The notes under the pieces: generated by a model
Database searches by the model: none
What the model saw: only the letters and a program-made list of their open reading frames with translations
What the model was told of the DNA's origin: nothing
Source of the DNA: Plenodomus lindquistii
Taxonomy: Eukaryota > Ascomycota > Dothideomycetes > Pleosporales > Leptosphaeriaceae
DNA: 64,000 nt
Direction of reading: 5' to 3'
Assembly (NCBI GenBank): GCA_025504975.1
Contig: JANUWI010000004.1
Location: 124,001 to 188,000, forward strand
Part shown: piece after piece, positions 11,701 through 21,511 of the stretch
Numbering within the stretch: the first letter of the stretch is position 1
How the letters are laid out: every line of letters starts with the position of its first letter
Made by a program: the position numbers and the translations under genes

Positions 11701-11783
11701 AAGAGGTTGCGGAGAATGCGGAAGAGGAAGAGGATGAAGAGGATGATGACGAGGACGAGGATGAAGAAGAGGATGAAGAATGA
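8767..11783 (+). CDS. Coatomer COPI subunit beta' (Sec27), 9 exons, 859 aa
   Basis: Beta'-COP is a subunit of the COPI coat that carries cargo from Golgi to ER and binds dilysine signals through its WD40 propeller. Exons: 8767-8784, 8857-8890, 8946-8951, 9002-9046, 9097-9210, 9267-9397, 9448-9493, 9545-10712, 10766-11783. The start MRLDVKRQLFARSERVK is the conserved beta'-COP amino terminus. WD repeats with KLWDWD, VKIWSL, VKVWDY and IKIWHS follow in the first 300 residues, then the coatomer WD-associated region with helical repeats to about 800. The last 45 residues are almost purely Asp/Glu. Exon 3 is only 6 nt, and intron 8 (10713-10765) uses a GC donor with an ACTAACA branch point. The joined frame is open throughout. 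Confidence 0.95.
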
Positions 11784-12030
11784 GTAAATGTCGGGTGGAT
11801 GCTTGGTCAGATGGGACTTGGAGGGTGATACGACTTGGAATGCAAAACGTATGAGATGATAGTGTGTAGACGTAGACAATGATATGATATCGATGTTCAA
11901 TGTTCCCATGTCGTGTTTGATGCCCAGTATATCTGTCATTGATCTCAATGCAGATTGACGCCAAAATCCAGCTTGAAATAGTCGACCGCATCATCAAAGC
12001 AAAAATATCCTCCCCTCGCTCACTTGTCAC

Positions 12031-12901
12031 TCACCACCACCTCGCGCCAAAAAACTTGGGCGCAACCCTCTCCTTCTTCTCCCCCGCCACCAAATCAATC
12101 CTCTGCTGTCCCTTGACATCCACCGCGACCTCGCTATACTCAAACTCATCCTGACTCGGGCGCCTCGTCGCATGCACATTCACGACGCCCTGCCCCAACG
12201 GGCCCTCGACATAAAACCTCAACCGCATATGTTCCGTGCCCCACTTGTCCGTCTCCTGCGTACTACTAATATAGCGATTCCTTGCCCATCGTGACCAGGA
12301 AGCCTCGCCATGCGCCGAGATTTGCGAGCCAGGGCCTAGAAGTTTTTGGCAGCGGGGGTCGGAGCGGATCATGGAGACGACGCGGTTGAAGTGGGATGTT
12401 TTGGAGGAGGGGGAGAGGATGTCGGTGAAGAGGAGGGTTGCTACGCCGCCCTGAGGTGTGTTTGGTTAGTATAGTGTAGTGTAGTGATAGTGATGGTGAT
12501 AGTGATAGTGATAGTGATGGTGAGTGGATAGGATTGGATTGGATTAAGGGAGGGGCTGTGAGGATGGGACGTACAGTAGCTACGATGCCGACGAGGACGA
12601 CGATGAGGTTTACGCTTTGTTGGGTTGTGCGGACTACTTTTTCGCCGGGGGAGAGGTCGGACCAGCGGACTCGGCCTGTGTCGCTGGATAGGGTGATTGA
12701 TTTTCGGGGCGGGGGTGGGGGAGGCGTGGATGAGGGGCTTGTTGATGAGGTGTGGGTGGCCCGGGTATGGCTGGTGGTGGATAGGGTTGCGCGGGGAGGT
12801 TGGGGGTGCGGTCGTCGATGCGCCGAGGGGTGGATGCGTGGGAGGAGGAAGGATGGGCGGATGAGGGAGATTGCTTCTGAGGGGCGGTAGATGGCTGTCA
12901 T
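12031..12901 (-). CDS. TIM23-complex subunit Tim21, 2 exons, 248 aa
   Basis: Tim21 is a mitochondrial inner-membrane protein that links the TOM and TIM23 translocases and respiratory supercomplexes. Exon 1 is 12901-12575 and exon 2 is 12450-12031, with intron 12574-12451. The first 65 residues are Arg/Ser/Pro-rich with few acids, a matrix presequence. A membrane helix is at about 97-117. The intermembrane-space domain shows family features: LLFTDILSPSSKT, DPRCQKLLGPG, ARNRYISSTQ, GTEHMRLRFYVEGP and a final AVDVKGQQRIDL. The intron carries an AGTGAT microsatellite. The gene is divergent from MSP1. Confidence 0.93.
12483..12522. repeat. (AGTGAT)n microsatellite inside the TIM21 intron
   Basis: About six imperfect AGTGAT/GGTGAT units fill much of the 124-bp TIM21 intron. 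Length change here would alter only the intron. Confidence 0.85.
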
Positions 12902-13131
12902 TGTTGGGTAGAGTAGAGTTGGGTGAGTGAATTGCACGTAGAGTAGAGTAGAGTGAGTAGAATTGAGTGAGTAGAGTGGTGTAGAATAGAGAGTAGAGCA
13001 GAGCGGAGGCGGAGGCGGAGGCGGAGGTGGTGGGCACTACCGCTGACCAGGGACCGAGACCGAGACGGAACAAGACTACAACACCACACACACACACACA
13101 CACTTACTCTGTCAATCGCTCCTGCTGCCAC
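12902..13131. promoter_or_regulatory. Shared TIM21-MSP1 bidirectional promoter with simple repeats
   Basis: Only 230 bp separate the two divergent start codons. The interval is mostly simple sequence: GTAGA-type units (about 12910-12995), (GGCGGA)n (about 13005-13027) and (CA)n (about 13085-13103). Both products act at mitochondrial membranes, so co-regulation is plausible but inferred. No TATA box is evident. Confidence 0.6.
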
Positions 13132-14547
13132 ATGGGACGGCCCAGCCACACCATGGCGTCCAACAAGAAGAGCAGCCTCACGGGCTACCTGCCCGACATC
13201 CTCATGGCCGCGGCCGCGCCGCTCATTGCCTACTTTGTCATCCGCAACCTCCTCACGCGCCTCGACCCCGACGCCCAGCAAAAGGAAGAAGCCCGCGCCA
13301 AAGCCTCGGCCGCAACCCGCAAGCTCGACGCCATCCTCGGCTCGAAGCGCCGCCGCAAGAGCCACGGCGACTACGACAACGGCAATGACAGCGACGACGA
13401 CACGACCGACTCGCGCCACGGCCGCCCGCGCATGCAGGACCTCAGCCTGACGACGTACGAGCAGACGATTGCCATGGAGGTGGTGGCGCCCGAGGAGATC
13501 CCCGTCAGCTTCGACGACATTGGCGGCCTCGACGCCATCATCGAGGAGCTCAAGGAGTCGGTCATCTACCCGCTGACCATGCCGCACCTCTACTCGCACA
13601 GCTCCTCGCTGCTCAGCGCTCCCTCGGGCGTCCTGCTCTACGGGCCCCCGGGCTGCGGCAAGACGATGCTGGCCAAGGCCCTGGCCCACGAGTCGGGCGC
13701 CTGCTTCATCAACCTGCACATCTCCACCCTCACCGAAAAGTGGTACGGCGACAGCAACAAGCTCGTCAACGCCGTCTTCAGCCTGGCCCGCAAGCTGCAG
13801 CCCAGCATCGTCTTCATCGACGAGATCGACGCCGTCCTGGGCCAGCGCCGCAGCGGCGAGCACGAGGCCAGCGGCATGGTCAAGGCAGAGTTCATGACGC
13901 ACTGGGACGGCCTCGCCTCGAGCACCTCGTCCGGCACCTCGACCCCCCAGCGCATCTGCATCCTCGGCGCCACAAACCGCATCCAGGACATCGACGAAGC
14001 CATTCTGCGCCGCATGCCCAAGAAGTTCCCCGTCGCCCTCCCCAACGCCTCCCAACGCCACAACATCTTCTCCCTCATCCTGCGCGGCACAAAAGTAGAC
14101 TCCCCCAACTTCGACATCGACTACCTCGTCCGCGTCTCCGCCGGCATGTCTGGCTCCGACATCAAAGAGGCCTGCAGAGACGCCGCCATGGGTCCCGTCC
14201 GCGAATACATTCGCCGCAAAAAGGCAGACGGCACGCTGAGGAACAGCAGGGGCGGTGTACAGGCCCAAGATGTCCGTGGCCTACGGACAGAAGACTTTTT
14301 CGGCCGCGGCAAAGGCCTCCGCGAAATGAACAGCGTGGACGATACCCGCGAGGAAATGAACGCAAGAGTACGGAGTACAAGCAATCTCGGTGGTCGTGGG
14401 CGCGTACACACCACCGAAGAAGAAGAAGAAACTAGCAGCGCAAGTGCAAGTGCAAGCGCAAGCGACGAAAACACAAGTGGAGACGAAAGATTCAGAGATT
14501 CAGCATATCAGGATCTCGCTGCTGAGCCGGCGGCCGTCGTGAGCTAA
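13132..14547 (+). CDS. Msp1/ATAD1 outer-membrane AAA ATPase, 471 aa
   Basis: Msp1 extracts mislocalised tail-anchored and import-stalled proteins from the mitochondrial outer membrane. A membrane helix lies at about residues 19-40 (DILMAAAAPLIAYFVIRNLL), followed by a basic linker. The single AAA module has FDDIGGLD, Walker A GPPGCGKT (about 171-178), Walker B IVFIDEIDAVL (about 225-235) and GATNRIQDIDEAILRRMPKKF-type second region of homology. The end is an unusual Ser/Ala/Glu/Asp-rich tail of about 60 residues with SASASASAS. A second Met at 13153 would give 464 residues and has a good context; either start keeps the anchor. No introns. Confidence 0.93.
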   Translation: MGRPSHTMASNKKSSLTGYLPDILMAAAAPLIAYFVIRNLLTRLDPDAQQKEEARAKASAATRKLDAILGSKRRRKSHGDYDNGNDSDDDTTDSRHGRPRMQDLSLTTYEQTIAMEVVAPEEIPVSFDDIGGLDAIIEELKESVIYPLTMPHLYSHSSSLLSAPSGVLLYGPPGCGKTMLAKALAHESGACFINLHISTLTEKWYGDSNKLVNAVFSLARKLQPSIVFIDEIDAVLGQRRSGEHEASGMVKAEFMTHWDGLASSTSSGTSTPQRICILGATNRIQDIDEAILRRMPKKFPVALPNASQRHNIFSLILRGTKVDSPNFDIDYLVRVSAGMSGSDIKEACRDAAMGPVREYIRRKKADGTLRNSRGGVQAQDVRGLRTEDFFGRGKGLREMNSVDDTREEMNARVRSTSNLGGRGRVHTTEEEEETSSASASASASDENTSGDERFRDSAYQDLAAEPAAVVS

Positions 14548-15631
14548 CACCACACCGCGCCATACCACCAGGAACTTTGTTTTTGTCGTGCATGGGGATA
14601 TGTTTTGATGTACAGTCTATGTATGATTTGCATTGGGAAAGTTTTACGTATATACGCGGCGTAGCGTTTGATATAACTCAAGTCTCAGCTCTGTAATGGC
14701 TGGCGTTTGGGAAATGGAATACATGCACTGGATTGGGTTGTTGCATGGTTAGACAGAAAGAGAGAGAGAGAGAGATAGAGGGAGAGAGCCTAGATGTTTT
14801 GGGACTAGGTACCGCATAGAGGGGAAATATATATTTATATATGCATGCATATCTATATCTATCTATATATCTATATACCGTTTCCCCATCTTCAAGTCTG
14901 TGTTAGAGAGACTACATTACATGTGAATTACTCACTGACTAACCGCAATGACCTTACTTGCTTGCACCGTGTGCCGCACGTATATAATGATAACATCACA
15001 TCATCTCAGCTCGCATCAGTGCTCTAATCCTTTTCTTCCTTCCGTCTCTACCCATTCGGCTTTCGCACTCGCAGGGGTCTTGGATAAACTTGTCTATCTA
15101 CCGAGTTCAAAATCTGCAAGACAATTCACCAAGAGCCTTGGGCAGGGAAAAAAAAACGCACGGTTATTGAGTATAGATGTGAAATGTCTAGAGGATATGT
15201 AGATGGTATTGTATATATCTTTCTAAAAGTATCCACCTACACCCTGTATCTCCGTATACACACGCCTACTACTTTTTAAACCTCCATCATAAGCATCCCG
15301 CTACTCTTCTTTTCGCACGTGGAGCACATCATGCGTGCACATCGTATCCTAGAACGACTCGGTGCTTATTCTGCATCATCTTTTTTTTTGTCCCGGAACT
15401 TACCTATATATGTCATCCGAACATTCTCCAGAGAATACTACGCCTTCCTTCCATATCTGTGCAGTACTACTCTACATGCACTATGATAGAGACAATCCCT
15501 ATTCCTTACATCATAATCACCATTCTATCCCCCTGTCCACACCTTCAAGATGTGACCTGCCCCTCTAAAAACCTAAGCCAAAGGTTGCTTTCTTCTCCCC
15601 CCTTTTTCCTTCAGTATCCCACGCGTCATCA
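14548..15631. other. Intergenic region with AG and AT simple sequence
   Basis: No gene is seen. An (AG)n tract lies at about 14757-14790 and an AT-rich ATATCTAT-type tract at about 14828-14878. The rest is AT-richer than the flanking genes and holds the MSP1 3' flank. Confidence 0.6.
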
Positions 15632-16379
15632 CTACCATGCAATTGCTCCATCCAACTCCGCTGAATCTCCCCTCCTTGTCACTCTTTCATCGCCCAGTTC
15701 TTCCCACTTGTCCTGAATTCCCTCAATTTCGTCGTGATCTTTGTCTGTCCGTCTATTTAGAGCTTCGCTGCGTTTTCCAATCCCAGCTGCCACACTGCTA
15801 TTCGGTAAGAGTTCCAGCACATCTTTCCATTCATCATAATGGCTCCTTTGCAGCATGAACTGTGCATTCTCCAGCGCGGGTATAATAGCCTGTACAACTA
15901 GGAATCGGGCAAGCAAATGGCGTATTGCGCCCCGCATCGAAATGATGGCGGTCTACGGCTTCCACCAACTTCCCACATGATACCTTCTTCATCATGGTTA
16001 ATGATGACTTTCCTTTACGTTGGGAAACCTGTTTTGTAAGGAGGCCCGGAAGATGGTGATGAGGTGGTGTTGGATTTCCCACTTTCCATCATCTCGTTGT
16101 AGACATATCTCCTGGGTTGGATTTGGTTGGTACTCAACTTCAACGTATTGCACATGTGCGAGAAACGCCATATCCCAAAACGATTGGCCCGGGTAGGCCT
16201 TTTTCCAAGAGCCACCGTGCTTCAACATAAAAATATGCATTTTTCGTTGCCCAGAACAGTTTCAATGCTTCGATGCGCAGCTTCGAGGACGTGTGCATGA
16301 GTTGGAAGAGCGTGCTGGTAGAGCATATGGTGAGTATGTGGAGCTGGATTTCTTCAGGGAGTTGGGGGAATGTCGACAT
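15632..16379 (-). pseudogene. Decayed F-box-like gene with at least three frameshifts
   Basis: The start at 16379 reads MSTFPQLPEEIQLHILT and continues with Leu-rich helices, which is the beginning of a fungal F-box protein (SCF ubiquitin ligase adaptor). The coding-like sequence then changes frame: near 16190 (a GGCCTACC stretch, moving to the frame reading GQSFWDMAFLAHVQYVEVEY), near 16010 (to the frame reading NHDEEGIMWEVGG) and near 15945 (to the frame that stays open to 15632 and reads HYDEWKDVLELLPN). No intron signals explain the shifts. I infer an inactivated gene; assembly errors are the alternative. Confidence 0.65.
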
Positions 16380-17023
16380 GTTTGGGGTGTGTCATGATGC
16401 AACGGGACTAATATCGCTAGGTTGGACATGGGCGTGGAAGGGAATACGTTCTTCTCCGCCTGCTGTCATGTATACCTCTCGATCGAGGCTTTTAGTCCAG
16501 GCGAGATAAGACAAAGTCGTAAGTAGATTACAGGTAGCTCGGCGATACATAGTTGGAGACAGGTGTTTTTAGCGTTGGGGGATACAGAGGAGCCAAGTAG
16601 TAGATTGAGTTGTGATAAGGAATCGTTCTGCAGAGGCAGAATCATTGCAGCGTTAAGATGGTTATTTCGCTTGAGAGAAGCGGCTTGCGTGTGCGCCGAT
16701 TGAATATTAACGACCGCCTCCTCCTTACCTAACCGCTCGTTTCACCATGGCTCTAAGTATGGTCCCTTGATCTTCTGCTGGACAGCTAAATTCGAGGCGT
16801 ACTCTTTGAGATAGATCAAGGCACAGTTAGCTAAGCGCTGTGACGGCGTAGTGGTAGCCTGGCAACTACAATTTATCAGACTAGTCTAGAAGCACTACAC
16901 ACGAAGCAAGCAAGCCCTCAAGCAGCCATTTGCCATCATCTACAACTACATCCCTTCTAACAGTATTCTTAGACGCGTACATTTTACCTCACGCATTATC
17001 CTATTCTTATCCTTGCTTTTATA
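16380..17023. other. Region upstream of a relic secreted-protein gene
   Basis: No ORF of interest. The right part (about 16860-17023) is pyrimidine-rich and ends just before a start codon in the + direction, so it is probably the old promoter and leader of the next feature. Confidence 0.4.
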
Positions 17024-17317
17024 ATGCGCTTACTCGACCTTACAACGACTATCGCGTAGATATTAGCTGTCTATCCGGTAGCTGGAGTTCGTGCATATCC
17101 TAGCTCTACCAGTGCAGTACTGGCAGTAGGAGATGACTACGCCTATCAGCTTGAGTCGCGAGCTCCTTCTGTGCGCGGTAGCATTCCTATTCCACTGATA
17201 AAACATCCCGACCACAACACTGGGGTAGGATATCGAGTCCTCGCTGGATTAGCGGGAGCATCGGTATCAGATCAAGTGGTTAGGGACATGGCATATCTGA
17301 GCTACAAGTCGCTCTAA
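17024..17317 (+). pseudogene. Small secreted protein gene interrupted by an early TAG
   Basis: A 98-codon frame starts MRLLDLTTTIA, meets TAG at 17057-17059, and continues without further stops as ILAVYPVAGVRAYPSS to TAA at 17315. Ignoring the stop, the first 24 residues form a good signal peptide with the break in its hydrophobic core. The mature part would be about 73 residues, without Cys. A single CAG-to-TAG transition would account for the stop. No plausible intron removes it. Family not recognised. The frame overlaps the end of the opposing ORF by 38 bp. Confidence 0.5.
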
Positions 17318-18328
17318 AACGAGCTCCTCTCGCCTGGACTAGTACCCAGGGAAGCCACATGTCAACTATGCTCCATGTGACATCCTCAGCGTCTGGTGTA
17401 TACAGGACCGCTCTACTGCCAAGCAAGTTCACGGCGACGGGCAGGATGAGACGCTGGCCGCTCCTGAACTCTAATCCTAAGGCAAAGGCTTGTGGGACCA
17501 CCTGCTTCTGTGAGTGTTCGGTTGGGACCCCACCAATTCCGTCATCGTCGCCGTTGTCATCGCCCTCGCCCTCGCCATCGTTGAGTGTAACTGACCGCCT
17601 GGGGAGGTTAAAGCGAATGGGGACGCAGACGAGGAGATCCGCGTGGGAGCGGCGCAACGCAGGTGCCGCGACAGCTATGCCGTGTTGTCTCTCATTTTCC
17701 ACATGCACACATTCGTCACAGTGTGGTCTGCCCCACGAAATAGTTGTTGAAAGCACGGCGGGATGGTAGGCGGCGAGCTTGTGGAGGATAGTGGCCACGT
17801 CGAGTATGGTTCCCCGCTCTCGATGTCTGCCAATCCAGCAGCCTGTCGCGAATAAGCCGCAAGGTTATGCTTGATCCACGTCAGCAACACAAGATCGATA
17901 TCCGCAAGTGGCTGAACGGAAGTTTTGTCGGCAGGCTTGTAGCTATCAGCACTAGTATCGCCGCCCACTACGACGTACATCTCACCATTTCTTACAGGAA
18001 AGCCGCGCTGTGCATACTCATACCACGAGAGCACACTCGATTGGTATCCTGCGAGAGGATTGTGAAGGTCGTGCTCTACCAATAACTCCCAAGCGATTGG
18101 ATTGCTGGCAGAATTTGTCCGTTCGCGTAGCAGCACAAAGAGAGTTTCCAGTACTTTAAGCTCATCATGGCTACCGCATGTGTTTGCTTGCGATGCAGGT
18201 GGCATGGAGGGCGTATTAACGGCGAGGTTTGTTGAAGAGCTATTACACGTAGAGAAGGTTGAGAAGAGCAAAAGTAAGGGCGTTATATTGTTCTGTGGAA
18301 ATACGAGTCGACACAGTCGGTCTCGAGA
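17280..18328 (-). pseudogene. Unrecognised ORF of about 345 codons with one frameshift
   Basis: Coding-like sequence runs from an upstream TGA (18331-18329) to TAA at 17280. It opens with a hydrophobic, Leu-rich stretch (TPLLLLFSTFSTC) without an upstream Met; the first in-frame ATG is 18205. The part reading HDELKVLETLFVLLRERT to GLADIESGEPYS is in one frame and the part reading VATILHKLAAYHPAV onward in another. The shift near 17802 is explained by a one-base deletion. An acidic insert (EGEGDDNGDDDG) lies in the second part. No domain is recognised. It could be a dead secreted-protein gene or contain a sequence error. Confidence 0.45.
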
Positions 18329-18360
18329 TCAAGCCAGGACAGATGTACACAGCCGTTGAC

Positions 18361-18837
18361 TCACTGTCCTAGTCCGCCCTGTGCGTAATGTAGGACCATG
18401 TGCTTCTTCCAGCTCTCATCGTCCCAGAAGCAGTATAAGCAAAGCACACACTTTCCTCGGCGTAGTGTCATACCGCTGATCATCCCAATGCCCTTAAACC
18501 AACTCTTCAGATCATCAAAGTACTTGGATGTCTAAGGTGTGCACATCTTCACCATGTGCCGCTCCACAGACAGCCTCGTACAGCGAGCCTCCCAGCCACA
18601 ATCATGACACATAAGAACCGGATACAGCAAATTGCTTGTTCGCCATGCCGACTCCAAGCCCCATACATTCTTAATATCGCCAAACATGCCACCAAACAAC
18701 CGTGAAACGTGTTCATACGATATCGAGTGTTGTTGATGCAATATGCTCCACCCTTTCTTGACTTGAACCGGCTTACATGTCACCTCGCATATGGCCATGA
18801 ACAGTGCACGAGACATGTACATGTTGTCGACTGACAT
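18361..18837 (-). pseudogene. Degenerate Cys/His-rich ORF with an internal TAG
   Basis: From ATG 18837 the frame reads through a segment with CHDCGWEARCTRLSVERHMVKMC, stops at TAG (18534-18532), and stays open for another 56 codons to TGA at 18361, where CVLCLYCFWDDESWKKHMVLH appears. The two segments look alike: paired Cys, Trp, then HMV. This suggests one zinc-binding protein with an acquired stop. The start is only 12 bp from the end of the next gene upstream. Family unknown; a chance ORF is possible. Confidence 0.35.
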
Positions 18838-18848
18838 TCCAATCACTA

Positions 18849-19102
18849 CTAGCTCTTCTTCTCGACAATTGCGACCTTGGGTAAGGCATTGCGCAGCTCT
18901 TCTCGGTCGCTTTCGGTCGGCGTGAGGCCATATCTTTCTTCCACCTTGTCAGAGAGGTACAGGCCAGCTCCGGCATAGGCCATGATGCCAACACCGATGA
19001 AGATTCGGGTTTTGGGTGGAATACCCTTGAACCATCTGCGAAACAAGTTAGTTGGAATGTCTCTGGGGACAATTTCATGCACACATACTGCCAGATGGCC
19101 AT
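18849..19102 (-). CDS. 66-residue single-pass membrane microprotein, 2 exons
   Basis: Exon 1 is 19102-19089 (MAIWQ...), the intron 19088-19036 has a GTATGT donor and CGCAG acceptor, and exon 2 is 19035-18849. The product has a basic amino-terminal segment (KGIPPKTR), one membrane helix (IFIGVGIMAYAGAGLYL, about 16-32) and a charged tail (SDKVEERYGLTPTESDREEL). This is the layout of small mitochondrial inner-membrane proteins, but I do not recognise the family. It is divergent from the GH47 gene, with 354 bp between the starts. The spliced model is far better than the unspliced ORF because it puts the Met directly before the conserved-looking body. Confidence 0.7.
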
Positions 19103-19456
19103 TTCGAGGGGTCTGAAGGGTTCAATGGCGGTGGACTGTGGAGTGGTGTGCGGTGACGATGTGCAGGGTTCACGATGCCAAGAGGCTGCTGAAGGGAAGC
19201 GACCACCGAGGCATCAGGGAGCATGATCGCAATCGCATTTGATTCATGTTTGCCCAACAATCACCCTTTAGATTTCCAGGACAGACGTCACGCTAGCCCA
19301 TCTGTGCTTCGTCTGTGCCAACCATGACATGAGTGTGTTGTTTCTACCAAGACCTCCGCCGCACCTCCGCCCCTCCGCATCTCGTGGACAGATGCGCCCA
19401 CTACTACCACCCGCTACCTGAGGCCACTGCCATATTCTTCGGCCCTCCACTCGCCA

Positions 19457-21169
19457 ATGATGCCCGGCTTCCGCCGATGGGGGAAATCCAAATTCGAGCG
19501 CAATCCCGAATCGTCCTTCAAGCTGCTGGCTGCGGTGCTTGTCATCACCCTGTACTTGCTCATCAAGGAGTTCCAGCACCCCACGGTCCGCACCAGAGAG
19601 ACGCCCGTTGCTGGCGCGCAGATTCAGTATGCGCACTGGAATGGCACGGGCAAGGCACACGAGACGAGGGCCAAGAGCGTGAGGAGTGCCATGAGACACA
19701 CGTTCTGGAAGTACAGGGAACACGCATGGGGCTGCGACGACATCTTGCCCGTGTCTGGTGGGAACTCGTCGTCTAGAAATGGCTGGGGAGCCTTCATCGT
19801 CGACTCTGCAAGCACGTTGGCGCTCATGGGACTGTGGGACGAACTCTCGCATTCCATTGAGCACATACTCGCCATTGACTTTGCTGAGACCAGAGACCTC
19901 GTGGACCCTTTCGAGACAACGATACGATACTTGGGCGGGTTGCTGTCGATTGTGGACATGTACGATGTTGGCATAATACCAGAGGACGTTCTCCACGACG
20001 AGGCCCGCGACCTCATACTCGAGCATGCCATCACGCTGGCCGAGAAGCTTGCACCGGCTTACGACACCCCAACGGGAATGCCGTGGCCTCGAGTCGACTT
20101 CGATACCGGCCAGGGCGAGCCCAACCCCTCCTTCGTCTTCCACGACGACCCTGGGAAGCGAGAGTATGACCATCCAGTCATCGGCCCCGCCCGTTCTGGC
20201 TCGTCCATTCTTGAGAACCGCGTCTTGACACGCCTGACAGGCGATGCTATATACGTCAAAAACTCTACCTTGGCTTGGGCGCCCTTGGTCTGGTCCAAGT
20301 GGATCACACCATGGGCAGGCATGGTGGATGCGCCCATCGACATCATGACAGGAGAGCCCGTTGGGCGCGCAAGACACTGGGACGGTGGCCACGACTCGTA
20401 CTACGAGTACCTCCTCAAGATAACCCTTCTGGCTCCGCCATCAGACCCTTATCTGAATGTCTACAAGCAGAGCTTCATCAGCGCCGCCTATTCTCTCCGC
20501 AGACACCTCACTTCACGCTCCGCGCCCGCACCTGACCACATCATGCAACATCTATACATTGGTCGGCAGGATGGCCCAGTCTACGAGAACAAGCAAGGCC
20601 ACCTCGCTTGCTTCGCGCCTGGCACCATTCTCCTTGCCTCCCAAGCATATTCGCAGCCTTCGCTCCGCACCTTTGCGCTTGCGCTCCTTGAAGGATGTCG
20701 CCACAGCTACGCCTCCACGCCCTCGAAAATCGGCCCAGAGACATGGTCCTGGATCCCAAAGTTCAGCTACGACGAACCACGCTTTCTCCCGGAAAACGCA
20801 CAACAGCGCAAACAAGCTTCAGGGACTGGCATATGGAGCACAGAGCCCGCGTATCTGGGGCGACCCGAGTATGTTGAGAGTTTGTTCTACGCCTGGCGCA
20901 TAACGGGCGAACATCGGTATCGGGACTGGGCGTGGGACGCGTTTGCAGCCATGGAGAAACATTGTAAAGCGCCGTTTGGGTATGCGCAGTTGGTGGATGT
21001 GTATAAGATTGATGGCGAGGATGGGACTAATTGGATCGATATGCAAGAAAGTTTCTGGGCGGCAGAGACGCTAAAGTATCTATGGCTGACATTTACCGAT
21101 GTTGAGGTGGCGAGTCTGGATAGTTGGGTGTTTAGTACTGAAGGTCATCCTTTTAGGATGATACGGTGA
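19457..21169 (+). CDS. GH47 class I alpha-1,2-mannosidase, 570 aa, type II membrane protein
   Basis: GH47 enzymes trim alpha-1,2-mannose from N-glycans in the ER or Golgi. After a short basic tail, residues about 20-38 form a signal anchor (FKLLAAVLVITLYLLIKEF). GH47 landmarks follow: TLALMGLWDE, ETTIRYLGGLLSIVDMY, GGHDSYYEYLLK, GHLACFAPG, RPEYVESLFYAWRITG, DMQESFWAAETLKYLWL and the final VFSTEGHPFRM, which supplies the Ca-binding Thr. Acidic residues of the active-site motifs are present. The length and anchor fit a Golgi or ER mannosidase; an ERAD-type Mnl/EDEM relative is less likely because there is no long carboxy-terminal extension. No introns. Confidence 0.92.
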   Translation: MMPGFRRWGKSKFERNPESSFKLLAAVLVITLYLLIKEFQHPTVRTRETPVAGAQIQYAHWNGTGKAHETRAKSVRSAMRHTFWKYREHAWGCDDILPVSGGNSSSRNGWGAFIVDSASTLALMGLWDELSHSIEHILAIDFAETRDLVDPFETTIRYLGGLLSIVDMYDVGIIPEDVLHDEARDLILEHAITLAEKLAPAYDTPTGMPWPRVDFDTGQGEPNPSFVFHDDPGKREYDHPVIGPARSGSSILENRVLTRLTGDAIYVKNSTLAWAPLVWSKWITPWAGMVDAPIDIMTGEPVGRARHWDGGHDSYYEYLLKITLLAPPSDPYLNVYKQSFISAAYSLRRHLTSRSAPAPDHIMQHLYIGRQDGPVYENKQGHLACFAPGTILLASQAYSQPSLRTFALALLEGCRHSYASTPSKIGPETWSWIPKFSYDEPRFLPENAQQRKQASGTGIWSTEPAYLGRPEYVESLFYAWRITGEHRYRDWAWDAFAAMEKHCKAPFGYAQLVDVYKIDGEDGTNWIDMQESFWAAETLKYLWLTFTDVEVASLDSWVFSTEGHPFRMIR

Positions 21170-21511
21170 GTGGAAAACCAACTCTTGAAAAGTATCAAGG
21201 GAACAAACGTGCGAAAGCAAGCACGAAAGATGAGATGATCTAGCACGCTTTTTGAAAGCGAACATGGCGCAACGATACCCGGTGTTTAAGGAAATGTCTC
21301 AAAAAGAAATACTACAATTTATAAATTGCCAACCAACATGGACAATCTCAGTCTCTATTCAAAATACATGAGATCATGCGATCTCAACCCTTTATTCGCA
21401 TTCGCGTTCATCACACCTCTCGTGACGTACCTCCACTCCGTTTTCATTATAAAAACCTTATCACCACAAACAAACATCAAAACACCACATAACCCCCAAC
21501 CCCCGTCCACA

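Noticed and set aside
12898..14268. 456-codon antisense ORF across MSP1
   Set aside because: MSP1 is a clear AAA ATPase with all motifs on the other strand; the antisense frame is open because of high GC at third positions.
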